Below are positions 18,887 to 27,367 of a stretch of 64,000 bases of DNA, in pieces. The stretch covers positions 248,001-312,000 of the forward strand of contig JAKBKY010000002.1 in assembly GCA_021832345.1 (NCBI GenBank). Direction: 5' to 3'. The notes below the pieces were generated by a model. That model was not told the origin of the DNA. It searched no databases and worked only from the letters and a program-made list of their open reading frames with translations. This DNA comes from a bacterium (GTDB lineage Bacteria; Vulcanimicrobiota; Vulcanimicrobiia; Vulcanimicrobiales; Vulcanimicrobiaceae). A program made the translations under genes and the position numbers. Numbering within the stretch: the stretch's first letter is position 1; every line of letters begins with the position of its first letter.

Positions 18887-20212
18887 ATGCTCGAGCAGTT
18901 AAGCGACCGGCTCGGTGCGATTTTCGCACGGCTGAGCGGTCGCGGGCGGGTGAGCGAGAACAACGTGAACGAGGCGATGCGCGAGGTGCGTATCGCCTTG
19001 CTTGAAGCCGATGTCTCTCTCGCCGTCGCCAAAGAGTTTGTCGCACGCGTAAAAGAGCGGTCGACGGGCGCCGACGTCTTGGCTTCCCTGACGCCCGGGC
19101 AGACGATTCTCAAGATCGTTTACGACGAACTCGTGACGTTGCTCGGCGGCGCGCAGGAGCGTTTGCAGTTCTCCGACGCACCGCCCTCGGTCATCCTTCT
19201 CGTCGGATTGCAAGGGTCCGGTAAGACGACGCAGGTCGCGAAGCTCGCTTTGCGCTTAAAGGAGCAAGGACGTCGCTCGCTTTTGGTGGCGGCGGACGTC
19301 TATCGCCCGGCTGCGATCGCGCAGCTTCAAACGCTTGGCCGGCAGATCGACGTCCCGGTCTTCGAGCAAGGGCAGGGCGACCCGGTAAAGATTGCCCGTG
19401 ACGGCGTCGCGCAAGCTCGGCGATTAGGTCTTTCAACGGTCATCGTGGACACTGCGGGAAGACTGCAGATCGATGCACCGTTGATGGATGAACTCGAGAA
19501 GATCAGTAGTGCCGTCAAACCAAAAGAGATCCTGTTGGTGGTTGACGCTATGACCGGCCAAGAGGCGACCAACGTCGCTAAAGGCTTTCATGCGCGCCTC
19601 GGCATCACCGGTGTGATCCTGACCAAACTCGACGGCGACGCCCGCGGCGGTGCGGCGCTCTCGATCCACCGCGAAACGGGTGCCGCGATCAAGTTCGTGG
19701 GAACAGGCGAAAAAGTTTCAGCCTTGGAGCCGTTCTACCCGGATCGATTGGCATCGCGAATTCTCGGCATGGGCGATGCGCTAACGCTGATCGAGCGCGC
19801 GCAGAGCGTCTATTCCGCCGAGCAAACAAAGGCCCTCGAGCAGAAGCTTCGGCGCAAGGAGTTCACGCTTGACGACTTCCTCGAACAACTGCGATCCGTT
19901 CGCAAGCTCGGATCGATGAGTGAGATACTCAAGATGATCCCCGGTGCGTCGCGGGTACTTCCAAAAGACTTCGAGGTGCCTGAGCGAGAGCTGGGCAAGG
20001 TTGAGGCGATCATTTGCTCGATGACGATGCGCGAACGCTCGAACCCTGCGATTCTCAACGGGTCGCGGCGCAAGCGAATTGCCTACGGCAGCGGAACGCA
20101 GGTTGCCGACGTAAACCGCTTGGTCAAACAGTTCGATCAGACTCGCACCATGATGAAGTCGGTCGGCCAAGGAAAGCGGCCCGGTAAGCTCCCGTTTCCT
20201 GCCGCTCGCTAA
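18887..20212 (+). CDS. ffh: Signal recognition particle protein
   Basis: A 441-residue SRP GTPase. It has an N domain, G domain with GLQGSGKTTQVAKLA (G1), DTAGR (G3) and TKLDGDARGG (G4), then a methionine-rich M domain ending in Pro-Gly-Lys-rich sequence. It binds signal sequences and the SRP RNA, whose gene is at 43847-43962. It is followed by rpsP, a common arrangement. Confidence 0.97.
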   Translation: MLEQLSDRLGAIFARLSGRGRVSENNVNEAMREVRIALLEADVSLAVAKEFVARVKERSTGADVLASLTPGQTILKIVYDELVTLLGGAQERLQFSDAPPSVILLVGLQGSGKTTQVAKLALRLKEQGRRSLLVAADVYRPAAIAQLQTLGRQIDVPVFEQGQGDPVKIARDGVAQARRLGLSTVIVDTAGRLQIDAPLMDELEKISSAVKPKEILLVVDAMTGQEATNVAKGFHARLGITGVILTKLDGDARGGAALSIHRETGAAIKFVGTGEKVSALEPFYPDRLASRILGMGDALTLIERAQSVYSAEQTKALEQKLRRKEFTLDDFLEQLRSVRKLGSMSEILKMIPGASRVLPKDFEVPERELGKVEAIICSMTMRERSNPAILNGSRRKRIAYGSGTQVADVNRLVKQFDQTRTMMKSVGQGKRPGKLPFPAAR

Positions 20213-20277
20213 CAGAACAGCATGCCGCGTGCTTTAACGCGGTGTACTCTACAAAGAATAACGGATAGAAAACACAC

Positions 20278-20571
20278 ATGCTCAAGATCAGGTTGCGCCG
20301 CATGGGCGCCAAGAAACAGCCGACGTATCGTTTCGTCGTTGCCGACGCGCGGGCGCCTCGCGATGGGCGTTTCATTGAGATTCTGGGTCATTACAACCCT
20401 CGCACGGAGCCCAAGACGCTTGTCGTCGATGAAACGAAAGCGAAGGAATGGATCGCCAAGGGTGCGCAGCCGACGGAGACGGTCCGTCGCCTGCTGGCCG
20501 AACGCGGCATCGTGGAGCGGGGGCCACTCTCGCCGACCAAACGCAAGACCAAGAGTGCCGAAGGCGCTTAG
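20278..20571 (+). CDS. rpsP: 30S ribosomal protein S16
   Basis: A 97-residue S16. It starts [20 protein letters not shown] and contains [15 protein letters not shown], both family signatures. It is slightly longer than the average S16 owing to a Lys-rich tail. No strong ribosome-binding site is visible. Next is khpA after 2 bp. Confidence 0.97.
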   Translation: MLKIRLRRMGAKKQPTYRFVVADARAPRDGRFIEILGHYNPRTEPKTLVVDETKAKEWIAKGAQPTETVRRLLAERGIVERGPLSPTKRKTKSAEGA

Positions 20572-20573
20572 CG

Positions 20574-21065
20574 ATGAGTGCCTTCGACGATGAGTTTGGG
20601 CTCTTCAGCGAAGGAGCCGATGAGACCGAACGCCGTTCAACCCTCGGCGCACGCAAGATTTCGGCCCGAGGAGAAAACGGCCCGCGCGTGGCCGCTGAGA
20701 AACCTGCGCCTCGCTCCGGCCCGTCCGGCCGCAGCGAGCGGCCAAGACCGATGCGTTCGGGTGGCGATCCATACGCCGGCCAGCGTCGCGCGAGTAGCTT
20801 GCTCGAATTTCTTACGAAACGGCTCGTAAGTCTTCCCGATGCAGTTCAGGTCGAACTCTTCGCCGATGAACACGGAGAACCGGTCATCGAAATCATCGTC
20901 GACCCGGAGGATATCGGCAAGGTGATCGGGCGCAGTGGACGTGTCGCCGGCGCACTTCGCACCTTGGCGCGGGCCTCGGCGCAGGATCGCGTCTCCGTCG
21001 ATATCCTCGATAGCGAAGAAGCGGCCGAGGAGACCGACGGCGAGGCAGACGAAAACGCCGACTGA
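20574..21065 (+). CDS. khpA: KhpA-type KH-domain RNA-binding protein with long N-terminal extension
   Basis: A 163-residue protein. The C-terminal ~75 residues are a KH domain with the GxxG loop in GKVIGRSGRVAGALR, as in KhpA (YlqC), normally about 75-80 residues. The first ~80 residues are low-complexity and charged (for example APRSGPSGRSERPRPMRSG), an unusual extension that may be disordered. It lies between rpsP and rimM as in many bacteria. Confidence 0.88.
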   Translation: MSAFDDEFGLFSEGADETERRSTLGARKISARGENGPRVAAEKPAPRSGPSGRSERPRPMRSGGDPYAGQRRASSLLEFLTKRLVSLPDAVQVELFADEHGEPVIEIIVDPEDIGKVIGRSGRVAGALRTLARASAQDRVSVDILDSEEAAEETDGEADENAD

Positions 21066-21066
21066 A

Positions 21067-21546
21067 CTGGCGATTGCCCGACTCGTCGGAACATTCGGGC
21101 TTCGGGGTGAACTCAAATGCGATCCGACGACGGCGGGTCGCGCGGCAATCGTGACGGGGGTTACCCTCGTGTGTGGCCGTGAGCGCGCTCGACATGAGAT
21201 CGTTATCGCCCACGTTCGGGAGCACGCCCGGCGCTTACTCGTGACGCTGCACGGAATCGATTCACTAGAGGCTGCGCAACCCTATATCGGCGAGACGCTC
21301 TACGCAGCGCCGGAGCAGATCCCGCTTCTGCCCGGTGAATACCTCGATGCAGATCTGATCGGATGTTTGCTCTACGATGACGCAGGAACCGAGCTTGGCT
21401 CGGTCGAGCGTGTCGACCACTTCCCGGCGAGCGACATGCTCGTTGTCGGCGGCAAGATGGTGCCGATGGTGCAGGCCTTTATTCGCTCGATCGATCTCGC
21501 CAAGCGCAGGATTGATGTGGATCTGCCGGCCGGGCTCCTCGAATAG
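21067..21546 (+). CDS. rimM: Ribosome maturation factor RimM, non-canonical start
   Basis: About 159 residues. The N-terminal domain reads IARLVGTFGLRGELKCDP and the C-terminal PRC-barrel DMLVVGGKMVPMV with VDLPAGLLE at the end. It is needed for maturation of the 30S head. No ATG, GTG or TTG occurs in frame near the conserved start; CTG at 21067, just after the khpA stop (TGAACTG), is the best candidate, ATT 21073 another. Translational coupling to khpA may allow it. trmD, which usually follows, is absent here; repeat C follows instead. Confidence 0.85.
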   Translation: MAIARLVGTFGLRGELKCDPTTAGRAAIVTGVTLVCGRERARHEIVIAHVREHARRLLVTLHGIDSLEAAQPYIGETLYAAPEQIPLLPGEYLDADLIGCLLYDDAGTELGSVERVDHFPASDMLVVGGKMVPMVQAFIRSIDLAKRRIDVDLPAGLLE

Positions 21547-21559
21547 ACGAGTGCAGGCC

Positions 21560-21706
21560 GTCAAGCAGGTCATATCTCATCTCGCGGGTCTTTTCGGTCG
21601 CTTCGTCGTTGCTCTTCGGTCACGAAGCTACGGCTTCGCTCCCTCATCGCGCCTAGAATCAACTCGAAAATCCCTCGCGATCTATAAGATACGCTCTGCT
21701 TGACGA
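21560..21706 (+). repeat. Palindromic repeat element C (A-type core, B-type ends)
   Basis: A 147-bp element with imperfect terminal inverted repeats: GTCAAGCAGGTCATATC at the left and the complement of GTCAAGCAGAGCGTATC at the right. Its centre is nearly identical to family A, including the CGAAGC-TACG-GCTTCG hairpin within CACGAAGCTACGGCTTCGCT. The ends carry AGCAGGTC and CTGCT as in family B. It starts 13 bp after the rimM stop and ends 6 bp before the convergent secreted-protein gene. Confidence 0.7.
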
Positions 21707-21712
21707 CCTACA

Positions 21713-22912
21713 CTAGAAGTTCTTCGGGTGCGCTAGGGCGTACCCATCGACGGCCTTCTCGATTGCCGCCTGAAGCGACCCAGCGCTCTCCTTGTTCGTG
21801 TAGAGCCGGGCGCCGAAGCACGTGTAAACGTTGAGCCGAAATGCGTTCGAGGTGGTACGTGAGAAGAAGTTCCCGGTCGTCGTCTGTGTAACGATGCCGG
21901 AGACGACCGTGGCATCTCGGTGCGTACCGCAGATGCTGCTGGCGGCAGTTTGAACGTTGGGCGGAATGCCGCCTACAAGAGTAACGCTGAAGTCCTCTGC
22001 GAGCTCTGCTTGCAGAAGATTTGTGGCGCTCGTAAGCATACCGCCCGGTAGCCCAGGGCCGGAGACACGAACGAGGAAAACGCGGCGGGGGGGCTTGACG
22101 GCCGCTGCTTCCAGGGGTTTGGGAGCGGCAGCCTTGTGTTGAAACAGCTTGAGGATGCTCTGGAGCCCGAAGCTATATGCAGTTGTGCCGGAGGCTTTAG
22201 GATTGGGCGTTGTGCTTGGTTGCGGGTTGCCTTCACCTGACGCATCGTTACGCGCGGCAACGCGATCGAGGATAACCGTCCGCGCGTCGAGCGCTTGCGA
22301 GGCGGCATCACCGACGGTGCGCAGTTGCGCCGTAGTCGAGTAGACGATGAGGCCCGTCTGTGCGCTAACGATCTGCGCAACCATGGAGGCCGAGTCGCCG
22401 AGCGGCGTCAGATAGCCGCTGATGTAGTAGTCGGCGCCCAGCTTACGCACTTGTGCCAGGTACTCACGCCGCGTGAACGTGCCGATTGGCTTAATGACGT
22501 TGATGCCCCCCGACTGACGAATCGTCACATCGAAGATCTTGGCGACGGTGTGGCCGGAGTTCTTCGGCAGATCGCCTGCGCGCTCGAACGGGAAGATGAC
22601 CACCCGAGGCCCGTTGACCACGGGTGCGGGGCTTGGCTTGGCCGCCGCCGGCTTGACGTGCGCAGCGCTCGGTGGGACGGTTCTAGGAGGTTGTCGGAGT
22701 TGAGCCGTTTTCGGACTTGGCGCCGAATTTTGTTCGGAGACGAGGCGCGAAGAAGGAGCGAAGCCGTAGCTTCGTGACTGATGAGCAACGAAGTATTCGG
22801 GCAAAAGGCGGCCGAAAGACGGACGCGTGCTTAACTCCGACAGCCTCCTAGGCGGTGCTGCTGCCACGAGGGCAAGACAAGCTAGGGCGATGCAGACGAG
22901 AGAGCGACGCAA
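21713..22912 (-). CDS. Secreted protein of unknown function carrying an in-frame repeat insertion
   Basis: A 399-residue protein. The signal peptide is MRRSLVCIALACLALVAAA, cut near residue 20. The next ~57 residues (from RRLSELSTRPSF to about QPPRT) are encoded by repeat A2 at 22683-22851. After a Pro/Ala linker comes a domain beginning RVVIFPFERAGDLP, resembling the TolB-N-like or FlgO-like domains that sense or modulate envelope functions, then GADYYISGYLTP. The second half (~250-399) is a similar alpha/beta domain. Without the insert the gene would encode about 344 residues. Function unknown. Confidence 0.7.
   Translation of the reverse strand: MRRSLVCIALACLALVAAAPPRRLSELSTRPSFGRLLPEYFVAHQSRSYGFAPSSRLVSEQNSAPSPKTAQLRQPPRTVPPSAAHVKPAAAKPSPAPVVNGPRVVIFPFERAGDLPKNSGHTVAKIFDVTIRQSGGINVIKPIGTFTRREYLAQVRKLGADYYISGYLTPLGDSASMVAQIVSAQTGLIVYSTTAQLRTVGDAASQALDARTVILDRVAARNDASGEGNPQPSTTPNPKASGTTAYSFGLQSILKLFQHKAAAPKPLEAAAVKPPRRVFLVRVSGPGLPGGMLTSATNLLQAELAEDFSVTLVGGIPPNVQTAASSICGTHRDATVVSGIVTQTTTGNFFSRTTSNAFRLNVYTCFGARLYTNKESAGSLQAAIEKAVDGYALAHPKNF
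22683..22851 (-). repeat. Palindromic repeat element, family A copy 2, inside a gene
   Basis: A 169-bp element, the reverse complement of A1 (13-181) with a limited number of substitutions and no length change. It is bounded by CTAG at 22683-22686 and 22848-22851. It lies wholly inside the secreted-protein gene and in the one phase that has no stop codon. Subtracting a duplicated CTAG leaves 165 bp, exactly 55 codons. Confidence 0.88.
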
Positions 22913-22917
22913 AATGG

Positions 22918-23607
22918 TTAGTCCTTTATCTCCGTAACGAAGGCGCGCAGCAGATCGTTCACTTCGCAGGGGCGCTCGAGCATCGCTAGATGACCGGCTC
23001 CCGCGATGACTTCCGCTCGGGCGGCGGGCACCCGTGCTGCCAGTTGATGCGCGTACTTCGGTGGGGTCATGAGGTCCTGCTCACCAACCAATGCAAGCAG
23101 CGGAACACGAATCTCCGGAAGGCGTGCCGTGACGTCAAAGGCATTGCAGGCGAGAAAGTCGCGTTTCGTCTGAGCGGGTCCGATCGCGTGGAGCAACGTC
23201 GTGGCCAGGGCCACGCGTTGCGGCGTCGGCTCCGCAAAGAAGGCGGCCGCCAGCTCCGCGCAGACGCCGTCAAAGTCGCTCTCCAGGCGTTCCAGGATCT
23301 GCGGGGCCACCCGTAAGCGCGATCCGGAACCGATGAGCACGGTCGCTCGCAACCAGTCGGGAGCGCGTAGCGACAACTCCAGAGCAATGGCACCGCCCAT
23401 AGAACTGCCGCAGAGGACGACGGCGCGGAAACCGGCCTGCGTAACGAGAGCTTCCACGCCATCGGCGAACTGTTCGATCGAGGTTGGTGCACCTGGAGAT
23501 TGGTGACCGGGCAGATTCAGCGCGACCAGATCGGGGAAGGCCGCGCGCTGTTCCTCAAAGACCTGATTGGTACAACCGGCGCCGTGCAGGCAAAGCAATG
23601 TGCTCAT
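22918..23607 (-). CDS. Alpha/beta hydrolase
   Basis: About 229 residues. The oxyanion segment is LLCLHGAGCTNQVF, the nucleophile Ser lies in VLCGSSMGGAIALE, the Asp in LVGEQDLMTPP and the His in IAGAGHLAMLE: a complete catalytic triad. Such small hydrolases act on esters or lactones; the substrate is unknown. ATG 23607 overlaps the stop of the preceding YihY gene (ATGA), so the two are co-translated. Confidence 0.85.
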   Translation of the reverse strand: MSTLLCLHGAGCTNQVFEEQRAAFPDLVALNLPGHQSPGAPTSIEQFADGVEALVTQAGFRAVVLCGSSMGGAIALELSLRAPDWLRATVLIGSGSRLRVAPQILERLESDFDGVCAELAAAFFAEPTPQRVALATTLLHAIGPAQTKRDFLACNAFDVTARLPEIRVPLLALVGEQDLMTPPKYAHQLAARVPAARAEVIAGAGHLAMLERPCEVNDLLRAFVTEIKD

Positions 23608-24419
23608 GCAGCCAACTCCGCAAACCATGGACTGCGAGCGCTCCACGCAACGCAGAGTTCCGCGCCGAAGAGAAAGAGCGAAGCGATCACGTAGAACCAG
23701 AGCAGTAAGACGATTGGAGCCGAAAGTGCCCCGTAGATGTGGGTGAAATCGACGTGGCCGATGTAGAGCTCAAAGAGGAACTGCAGCAAGGGCCAGATGA
23801 GCGTTACGAGGATTGCGCCGGGTACGGCAAAGCGCCACGGCAGGCGCGCATTCGGCAGCACGGTGTAAAGAGTCATACACACAAAGAATACCAGACTGAG
23901 CGAAACGCTGTAAGCGACAAACTGTGCAAGGTAATGCGCATCCGGTAGACCAGTGAGGGCGACGACGACGGCGAGAACGACGGGCAGGGACATCGCCAGG
24001 ATCACGAGCACGCCGATCAACGGGAGCATCACCAGCGAATAGAGGATGCCGTGCATGAACGGGCGTCCTTTGGGGACCCCGACCGCACGATCCAGCGCAA
24101 AGGCTAGGCCGAGGAAGAGGTTCTTTCCCGACCATACGACCACAACCAGCGCAACCAGACTTGAGATGCCGCGACCGTAGATGTACGAGCGCAGGTTGGC
24201 TGCCACGAAACTATGCAGCGTCGGGGAGAATGTGTCGAAGAACTCCAGCGTTCGGCGATCGGCGTGCGGGAAGATTGCGGACGCTCCCGCCAACAAAAGT
24301 ACCGCCAGCGGAAAGAGCGCAAAAAATGCATTGAAGGCGATCGCTTGGGCGAGGAAGCCGCAGCCGTCACTTGAGAAGCGAGCCGCGGCATCGCGCAGCG
24401 TTGGAAAGAATCGCGCCAT
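23604..24419 (-). CDS. YihY/BrkB family inner-membrane protein
   Basis: A 271-residue protein with six predicted membrane helices. The family signature is near the N-terminus (AIAFNAFFALFPLAVLLLAG) and at the end (IYGALSAPIVLLLWFYV). Once described as ribonuclease BN, it is now known as an uncharacterised membrane family. Start ATG 24419 was chosen by family alignment; the open frame runs further upstream into the divergent gene. Confidence 0.85.
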   Translation of the reverse strand: MARFFPTLRDAAARFSSDGCGFLAQAIAFNAFFALFPLAVLLLAGASAIFPHADRRTLEFFDTFSPTLHSFVAANLRSYIYGRGISSLVALVVVVWSGKNLFLGLAFALDRAVGVPKGRPFMHGILYSLVMLPLIGVLVILAMSLPVVLAVVVALTGLPDAHYLAQFVAYSVSLSLVFFVCMTLYTVLPNARLPWRFAVPGAILVTLIWPLLQFLFELYIGHVDFTHIYGALSAPIVLLLWFYVIASLFLFGAELCVAWSARSPWFAELAA

Positions 24420-24442
24420 TCGATGCGGTATATCGCGAAATC

Positions 24443-24928
24443 GTGCTGCTATTCCCACCGGGGCCTCCCGTGACGCTGGCGATTGACGGTCGCGTGGTGC
24501 CGGCCTTCCACCGCGCCTATCTCTCCGGAGGCCGGGTGATCGGGCCGCTCGCACCATTTCTGACGGCCGTGGCCGACCGAATCGTCTTTACGGGGGACGG
24601 CTTTATCGTGAGTCGCGGTACGCGCAACGTTCGCGTACGCCTCGTCCCTTTCGGGCCGTCGTTGCTCTATACCGACGTCCCCCTGGCTCCGGTTCTGCGG
24701 GGGCTCGGCGCCCAGGTCTCCTACGACGGCGCTAGCCATACGCTCGAGGTGACGCTCCCGGAGCCGGGTCCCTTGCGCAGCCCCGCTCCCTTCACTCCTG
24801 CCGCACGGCAGGTGGCTCCGCGCGTGGTCTTTACGCCGCGTCCGGTGGTGACACCGCGACCGATTTGGACGGGCTCGCCGCGACCGCGGCGTACGCCGAT
24901 ACCCGCTTCATTCTGGCGACCCCCTTAA
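24443..24928 (+). CDS. Copper amine oxidase N-terminal-like domain protein
   Basis: About 161 residues from GTG 24443; the start is uncertain (TTG 24371 would overlap the divergent yihY). It contains VTLAIDGRVVPAFHRAYLSGGRVIGPL and later VRLVPFG, resembling the small stalk domain of copper amine oxidases often used in extracellular proteins. It ends in a Pro/Arg-rich tail. No signal peptide is seen from this start, which suggests that the true start is elsewhere. Role unknown. Confidence 0.5.
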   Translation: MLLFPPGPPVTLAIDGRVVPAFHRAYLSGGRVIGPLAPFLTAVADRIVFTGDGFIVSRGTRNVRVRLVPFGPSLLYTDVPLAPVLRGLGAQVSYDGASHTLEVTLPEPGPLRSPAPFTPAARQVAPRVVFTPRPVVTPRPIWTGSPRPRRTPIPASFWRPP

Positions 24929-24975
24929 ACTCGTTCCCAGGTGCCGGGTCGGGGTGTATTCTTAGGAGCACGACG

Positions 24976-25317
24976 ATGTCAAGAAGCCGGATACGCGCTA
25001 AAGACAACGAGGAACCCGCCGAGCGGCTCTGCCCACGATTCCACCGCGCCGTGGAGTTGATCGGCCGCCGCTGGAGCGGTGCGATCATTCGCGTCTTGCT
25101 GGCCGGCCCGTGCCGCTTTAACGAAATGCTCGCCGTCGTTCCCGGCATCTCGGATCGATTGCTGAGCGAACGCCTGCGCGAGCTCGAAGCGGAAGGTATC
25201 GTGGGGCGCACCGTCCTCCAATCCCCGGTGCGCAGCGTCTACGAGTTGACGCCACGCGGACGAGCCCTCGAGGGGCCGCTTCGCGCGATCGAAGATTGGG
25301 CCCAAGAGTGGCCTTGA
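24976..25317 (+). CDS. HxlR-family transcriptional regulator
   Basis: A 113-residue winged-helix protein. It has RFHRAVELIGRRWSGAIIRVL, then GISDRLLSERLRELEAEGIV and YELTPRGRALEGPL, the HxlR signatures. HxlR proteins often respond to aldehydes or electrophiles through cysteines; here a Cys lies at LCPRFH near the N-terminus as in many members. An AGGAG precedes the ATG. Targets unknown; the adjacent membrane gene is a candidate. Confidence 0.88.
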   Translation: MSRSRIRAKDNEEPAERLCPRFHRAVELIGRRWSGAIIRVLLAGPCRFNEMLAVVPGISDRLLSERLRELEAEGIVGRTVLQSPVRSVYELTPRGRALEGPLRAIEDWAQEWP

Positions 25318-25425
25318 GGCGTACGGAAGACCGGCACAGGCTTGCAAGGAGCGCGTGCGATGGCATCGGTCTCACAGTCGCATGAACGAGCGCCCGGGTG
25401 GGCAGACGACGCTGACGCTGTGACG

Positions 25426-25454
25426 TTGACAGTGCAGAAGAGCCGGGATATGCT
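25426..25454 (+). promoter_or_regulatory. Sigma-70-type promoter
   Basis: TTGACA (25426-25431), a 17-bp spacer and TATGCT (25449-25454). It drives the membrane protein at 25497 and possibly the cyclase behind it. Confidence 0.6.
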
Positions 25455-25496
25455 TGTGGCTACCAAGAGTAAGTGTTGACAAGGAGCTTTTGACGG

Positions 25497-25949
25497 ATGA
25501 CTCAGCCTAGCGTTTCAGCACGGCCGACCGGCGTCGTGGGGCCAGCCGTTGCGGCCGGGATCCTCGCCGGCATTCTCATCGATGCCTTCATCATCAGTAT
25601 CAAGATGGCGCCCTTTCCTGGGGTCTATCAGTTCATCGCGTCGGGCCTGGTGGGCAAGGTGGCCTTCTCGTCGAGCGCCTACATTTGGCTCGGCCTGCTG
25701 CTACACTTTGTGATCTCGGTGGTCTGGGCACTGCTCTACGTCTTCATCGCGCGGGCGCTGGGCGTGTTGCGCTCCTGGATATGGAGCGGGATCGTCTTTG
25801 GCATCGTGGTGCTGATCGGCATGCAGATCGTGGTTGTCGCCCGCGGTTTGGCGCCGCTACCGGAGCTGGCGGGCCTCGGCGAGTTGTTGATCGCCCACGT
25901 TATCTTCTTTGGGTTGCCGATCGCGTTCTATCTACGACGGCTTGGCTAG
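25497..25949 (+). CDS. Small membrane protein of unknown function
   Basis: A 150-residue protein with four predicted helices (about residues 14-36, 60-85, 92-112 and 125-145). The ATG is preceded by AAGGAG. The helix pattern resembles YagU-like or DUF6789-like proteins but I cannot assign it. The cyclase gene starts 25 bp later on the same strand. Confidence 0.6.
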   Translation: MTQPSVSARPTGVVGPAVAAGILAGILIDAFIISIKMAPFPGVYQFIASGLVGKVAFSSSAYIWLGLLLHFVISVVWALLYVFIARALGVLRSWIWSGIVFGIVVLIGMQIVVVARGLAPLPELAGLGELLIAHVIFFGLPIAFYLRRLG

Positions 25950-25974
25950 CACCCCTCGGCGCAGCACCGGTACG

Positions 25975-27300
25975 ATGCCCGGTGAACGGATTGTTGGGGT
26001 TGGCGGAACAGAGGCCGACCAGCGCGCCTTAGAGGTACTCTTGCGCGGAGCGGATCTGCCGATCGCCCGTTTTCTGACGGTGGAAGAGGCGCTCTCCGCG
26101 ATTGCATCCGACGAGGTGGATCTCTTACTCCTCGATCTGATGCTGGCGAGTAACGAAGTCTTTGCCCTGCTGCGCGCGGCCGTTCCGCCGGGAGCCGGCG
26201 GAAATCGAACGCCCGTGATCGTGACGGCGCCGCCGAGCGCAAAGGAACGTGTGCAGGCCTGCTTGCAGCGGGGCGCCGAGGACTACCTGACGACGCCGTT
26301 CGATCCCCAGATGCCGCTCCTGGTCACGCGCAGAGTCGAGTTGTGTTTGCGTCGACGTCGCCTTCGCGAATTCACCTCCCGCCTCCAGATGGGCGCGCGC
26401 GGCTCGAACGACACGCAGGTGCTGCGCCTCTACACCGATTCCGCGAGCCGCTTCGTCCCGCGCGAGTTTCTGCAACATCTGCACCGCGATACCCTGGCCG
26501 ACGTAAAGCTGGGCGATCACGTCCAGCGCGATATGACGGTCTTCTTTAGCGATATTCGCGACTTTACCACGCTCTCGGAGCAGCTCACGCCGCAGCAGAA
26601 CTTCGATTTCTTGAACTCGTACCTCAAGCAGGTCACGCCGATCATTCGAGGCCGCCATGGCTTCATCGATAAGTACATCGGCGATGGAATCATGGCGCTC
26701 TTCCCAGAGCCCGGCGAGGCCCTCGCTGCAGCGGTCGACCTTGGGCGTCAAGTCGTGCGCTACAATCAGGGCCGGCACGCCGCCGGCTACACCCCGATTC
26801 GGATCGGGATCGGCATCCACCGCGGTGACCTGATCCTGGGCACGATCGGAGAAGAGGAGCGGATGCAGACGACGGTCATCGCCGACGCCGTCAATGTCGC
26901 TTCGCGGATCGAAGGGTTGACCAAGACGTTCGGCGTCTCTCTCCTCGTGAGCGGCACCGTGATTGCGGGTCTTGAGCCTCAACATGGTTTCCGTCTACGT
27001 CACTTGGGCGCAGTCAAAACCAAGGGACAGACTCGCAGCGTCGCGATCTACGAATGCTACGATAACGATCCACCGGAGGCGATTGCGCAGAAGGAGAAGA
27101 CCGCTGAGATCTTCGCCCAAGGAATCAGCGAGTTTCGCAAGGGTATGTTCTTGACGGCCGGTCGGATCTTTGCGCGGCTCGCCGAGATGGACAAGACCGA
27201 TATCGTGGCCGCCTACTATCGCGATCGGTGCACCCTATCGGCCGTACGAGAGCGCGGCCCCGGCATCTGGGACGGCGCCGAGAAAATCGAACTAAAGTAA
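25975..27300 (+). CDS. Adenylate/guanylate cyclase with N-terminal receiver-like domain
   Basis: A 441-residue protein. Residues ~1-125 resemble a receiver domain (DLLLLDLMLASNE with the likely phosphoacceptor Asp). A class III cyclase domain follows, ~170-370: metal-binding Asp in TVFFSDIRDFTTLSEQ, the GDGIMALF loop, then TVIADAVNVASRIEGL. The C-terminal tail (~375-441) has a short helical repeat. It probably makes cAMP in response to a two-component input. No histidine kinase is adjacent. The IS605-type element begins 6 bp after its stop. Confidence 0.85.
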   Translation: MPGERIVGVGGTEADQRALEVLLRGADLPIARFLTVEEALSAIASDEVDLLLLDLMLASNEVFALLRAAVPPGAGGNRTPVIVTAPPSAKERVQACLQRGAEDYLTTPFDPQMPLLVTRRVELCLRRRRLREFTSRLQMGARGSNDTQVLRLYTDSASRFVPREFLQHLHRDTLADVKLGDHVQRDMTVFFSDIRDFTTLSEQLTPQQNFDFLNSYLKQVTPIIRGRHGFIDKYIGDGIMALFPEPGEALAAAVDLGRQVVRYNQGRHAAGYTPIRIGIGIHRGDLILGTIGEEERMQTTVIADAVNVASRIEGLTKTFGVSLLVSGTVIAGLEPQHGFRLRHLGAVKTKGQTRSVAIYECYDNDPPEAIAQKEKTAEIFAQGISEFRKGMFLTAGRIFARLAEMDKTDIVAAYYRDRCTLSAVRERGPGIWDGAEKIELK

Positions 27301-27367
27301 GGTTACCGGAAGCGCCGTAAAGCCTCGGCGTTTAGGCCGGGGATAGAAGGCGTTAGGCGCGTAGCGC

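Noticed and set aside
27307-27314. CGGAAGCG at both ends of the insertion sequence as a target-site duplication
   Set aside because: IS200/IS605 elements do not duplicate their target, and TTAC/TCAA fit the known cleavage sites better; the match may be chance.
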